DNA of 22,457 bases, from contig CAJUSL010000026.1 in assembly GCA_910589135.1 (NCBI GenBank), forward strand, positions 1 to 22,457. Reading direction: 5' to 3'. The position numbers were made by a program, and so were the translations under genes. Positions 21,896 through 22,457 of the stretch are shown here, piece after piece. The stretch comes from an uncultured Eggerthellaceae bacterium. GTDB taxonomy: Bacteria; Actinomycetota; Coriobacteriia; Coriobacteriales; Eggerthellaceae. The notes beneath the pieces are model-generated. The model was not told the origin of the DNA and made no database searches. It saw only the letters and a list, made by a program, of their open reading frames with translations. The first letter of the stretch is position 1, and every line of letters starts with the position of its first letter.

Positions 21896-22340
21896 CCAGG
21901 CTCACCCCCAAGGCTTCGAGGTCGTGTTGGTAATCCTTGCTTGCCTCCGAGATCAACCTTAATGCAGCGAATGTGAAGCCCGAAAACACAAGCCTTTCTG
22001 CTTGCTTGAAATCGCGGCACATATCCCTCGCCGCCTGCTCCAACTGCCGGCAGCGTTGCTCCAGGTCGTAGCATCGGGCCTTGACCCTGCATGCGTCCTC
22101 CGGGAGGCGTTCCGGGCATCTTTCGCAGTCGGCCATGCGAGGCTTGTAAAGCGACGGGTTGTCGCAGGCGCGGGTGTCCCTCACGGCCGCGAAGGCGTCG
22201 TCGCCGTGCTCGTCCTCGAAGTAGACCTCGGAGCATATGCCGAGGTGGTCGCACCCCTTGGCCAGGACGAAGCTGTCGCACGTCCCGCACGTCTTCGGCG
22301 GTTCCTTGGGCCTCATGGCCTGCGTGTTGCAGTCGCTCAT
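21888..22340 (-). CDS. Cysteine-rich phage protein of unknown function
   Basis: This 150-aa protein has many cysteines in its first two thirds: TCGTC at about 34-38, then further Cys around GCDHLGICSE, ACDN and ADCERCPE. These are typical of zinc-binding. A helical segment (about 105-130, YDLEQRCRQLEQAARDMCRD) follows, and a non-Cys tail. ATG 22340 has GGAGGAGG upstream and overlaps the stop of the preceding partial gene as ATGA. Its stop lies inside the start of the methyltransferase gene (8-nt overlap). I recognise no family. It belongs to the same accessory operon. Confidence 0.65.
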   Translation of the reverse strand: MSDCNTQAMRPKEPPKTCGTCDSFVLAKGCDHLGICSEVYFEDEHGDDAFAAVRDTRACDNPSLYKPRMADCERCPERLPEDACRVKARCYDLEQRCRQLEQAARDMCRDFKQAERLVFSGFTFAALRLISEASKDYQHDLEALGVSLDD

Positions 22341-22457
22341 AGACCTGCCTCCTCCCTCCGCTCGCACGCGGGGCACGCGTAGCGCATCCACTTCAAGCCG
22401 TAGGGCAGCCCCGCGCTGTCGCGCTCCATCACCTCGACGACCATCTCGGCGCCGCAG
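22337..22457 (-). CDS. Zinc-ribbon-like protein, C-terminal part only
   Basis: The frame enters at the right edge and gives 39 residues, CGAEMVVEVMERDSAGLPYG to CERREEAGL, ending TGA at 22339-22337. A Cys at the entry and CPAC near the end suggest a two-knuckle zinc ribbon whose first half lies beyond the window. The TGA overlaps the ATG of the next gene by four bases, which supports a real operon gene. Confidence 0.6.
   Translation of the reverse strand, partial: CGAEMVVEVMERDSAGLPYGLKWMRYACPACERREEAGL

Noticed and set aside
1..22457. CRISPR array, tRNA or rRNA genes, insertion sequences
   Set aside because: No regularly spaced repeats, cloverleaf-like sequences, transposase frames or terminal inverted repeats were seen on reading the window.

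Overview
The window is a stretch of a tailed, siphovirus-type phage or prophage with high GC, from the packaging end (right) to the start of the lysis genes (left). Nearly every gene lies on the minus strand, so the biological order runs from position 22457 down to 1. No clear host gene is visible, so integrated prophage versus free phage cannot be decided here. The composition, codon choice and gene style suggest a high-GC Gram-positive host, most likely a gut Coriobacteriia/Eggerthellaceae-like actinobacterium; that is inference, not proof.

Region by region in transcription order. (1) 22457-21055: four short overlapping genes: a partial Cys-rich protein, a second Cys-rich protein, a DNA-methyltransferase-like protein and a Lar-type zinc-ribbon protein. 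They look like an anti-restriction/accessory block and end in hairpins. (2) 20962-15566: packaging and portal genes: a single-chain terminase with a small-subunit-like N-terminus, an SPP1-type portal, and a 705-aa minor capsid protein with a C-terminal HExxH metallopeptidase-like domain, followed by a 54-aa gene. (3) 15492-14348: a lower-GC cargo module with its own promoter-like site and terminator, holding a 58-aa basic protein and an SDH/ClpP-fold serine protease. (4) 14317-11158: a small zinc-ribbon-like ORF, GP20-type scaffold, major capsid protein and four head-tail connector/terminator genes. (5) 11158-3511: tail tube with an Ig-like domain, a terminator, two tail-assembly chaperone-like genes, a 1219-aa tape measure, distal tail protein, Gp37-like hub protein and a small Cys protein. 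(6) 3509-2112: the receptor-binding protein and an invertible cassette array. (7) 2111-1119: a plus-strand tyrosine recombinase. (8) 1037-1: a membrane-anchored coiled-coil protein, an r1t-type holin and a truncated one-helix membrane protein. No endolysin is in view.

The standout is at 2112-2993. A 9-bp sequence (ATTCCATAT) occurs four times: once inside the receptor-binding gene, twice one base after the stop codon of the preceding cassette, and once, inverted, one base after the recombinase stop codon. Each copy is followed by an open, start-less C-terminal cassette. Two silent cassettes are in frame with the receptor-binding gene at the shared site and one is offset by 2 nt. This has the architecture of a tyrosine-recombinase shufflon that would swap the C-terminal tip of the adsorption protein. 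The recombinase next to it is therefore more likely a DNA invertase, or a dual-role enzyme, than a plain phage integrase.
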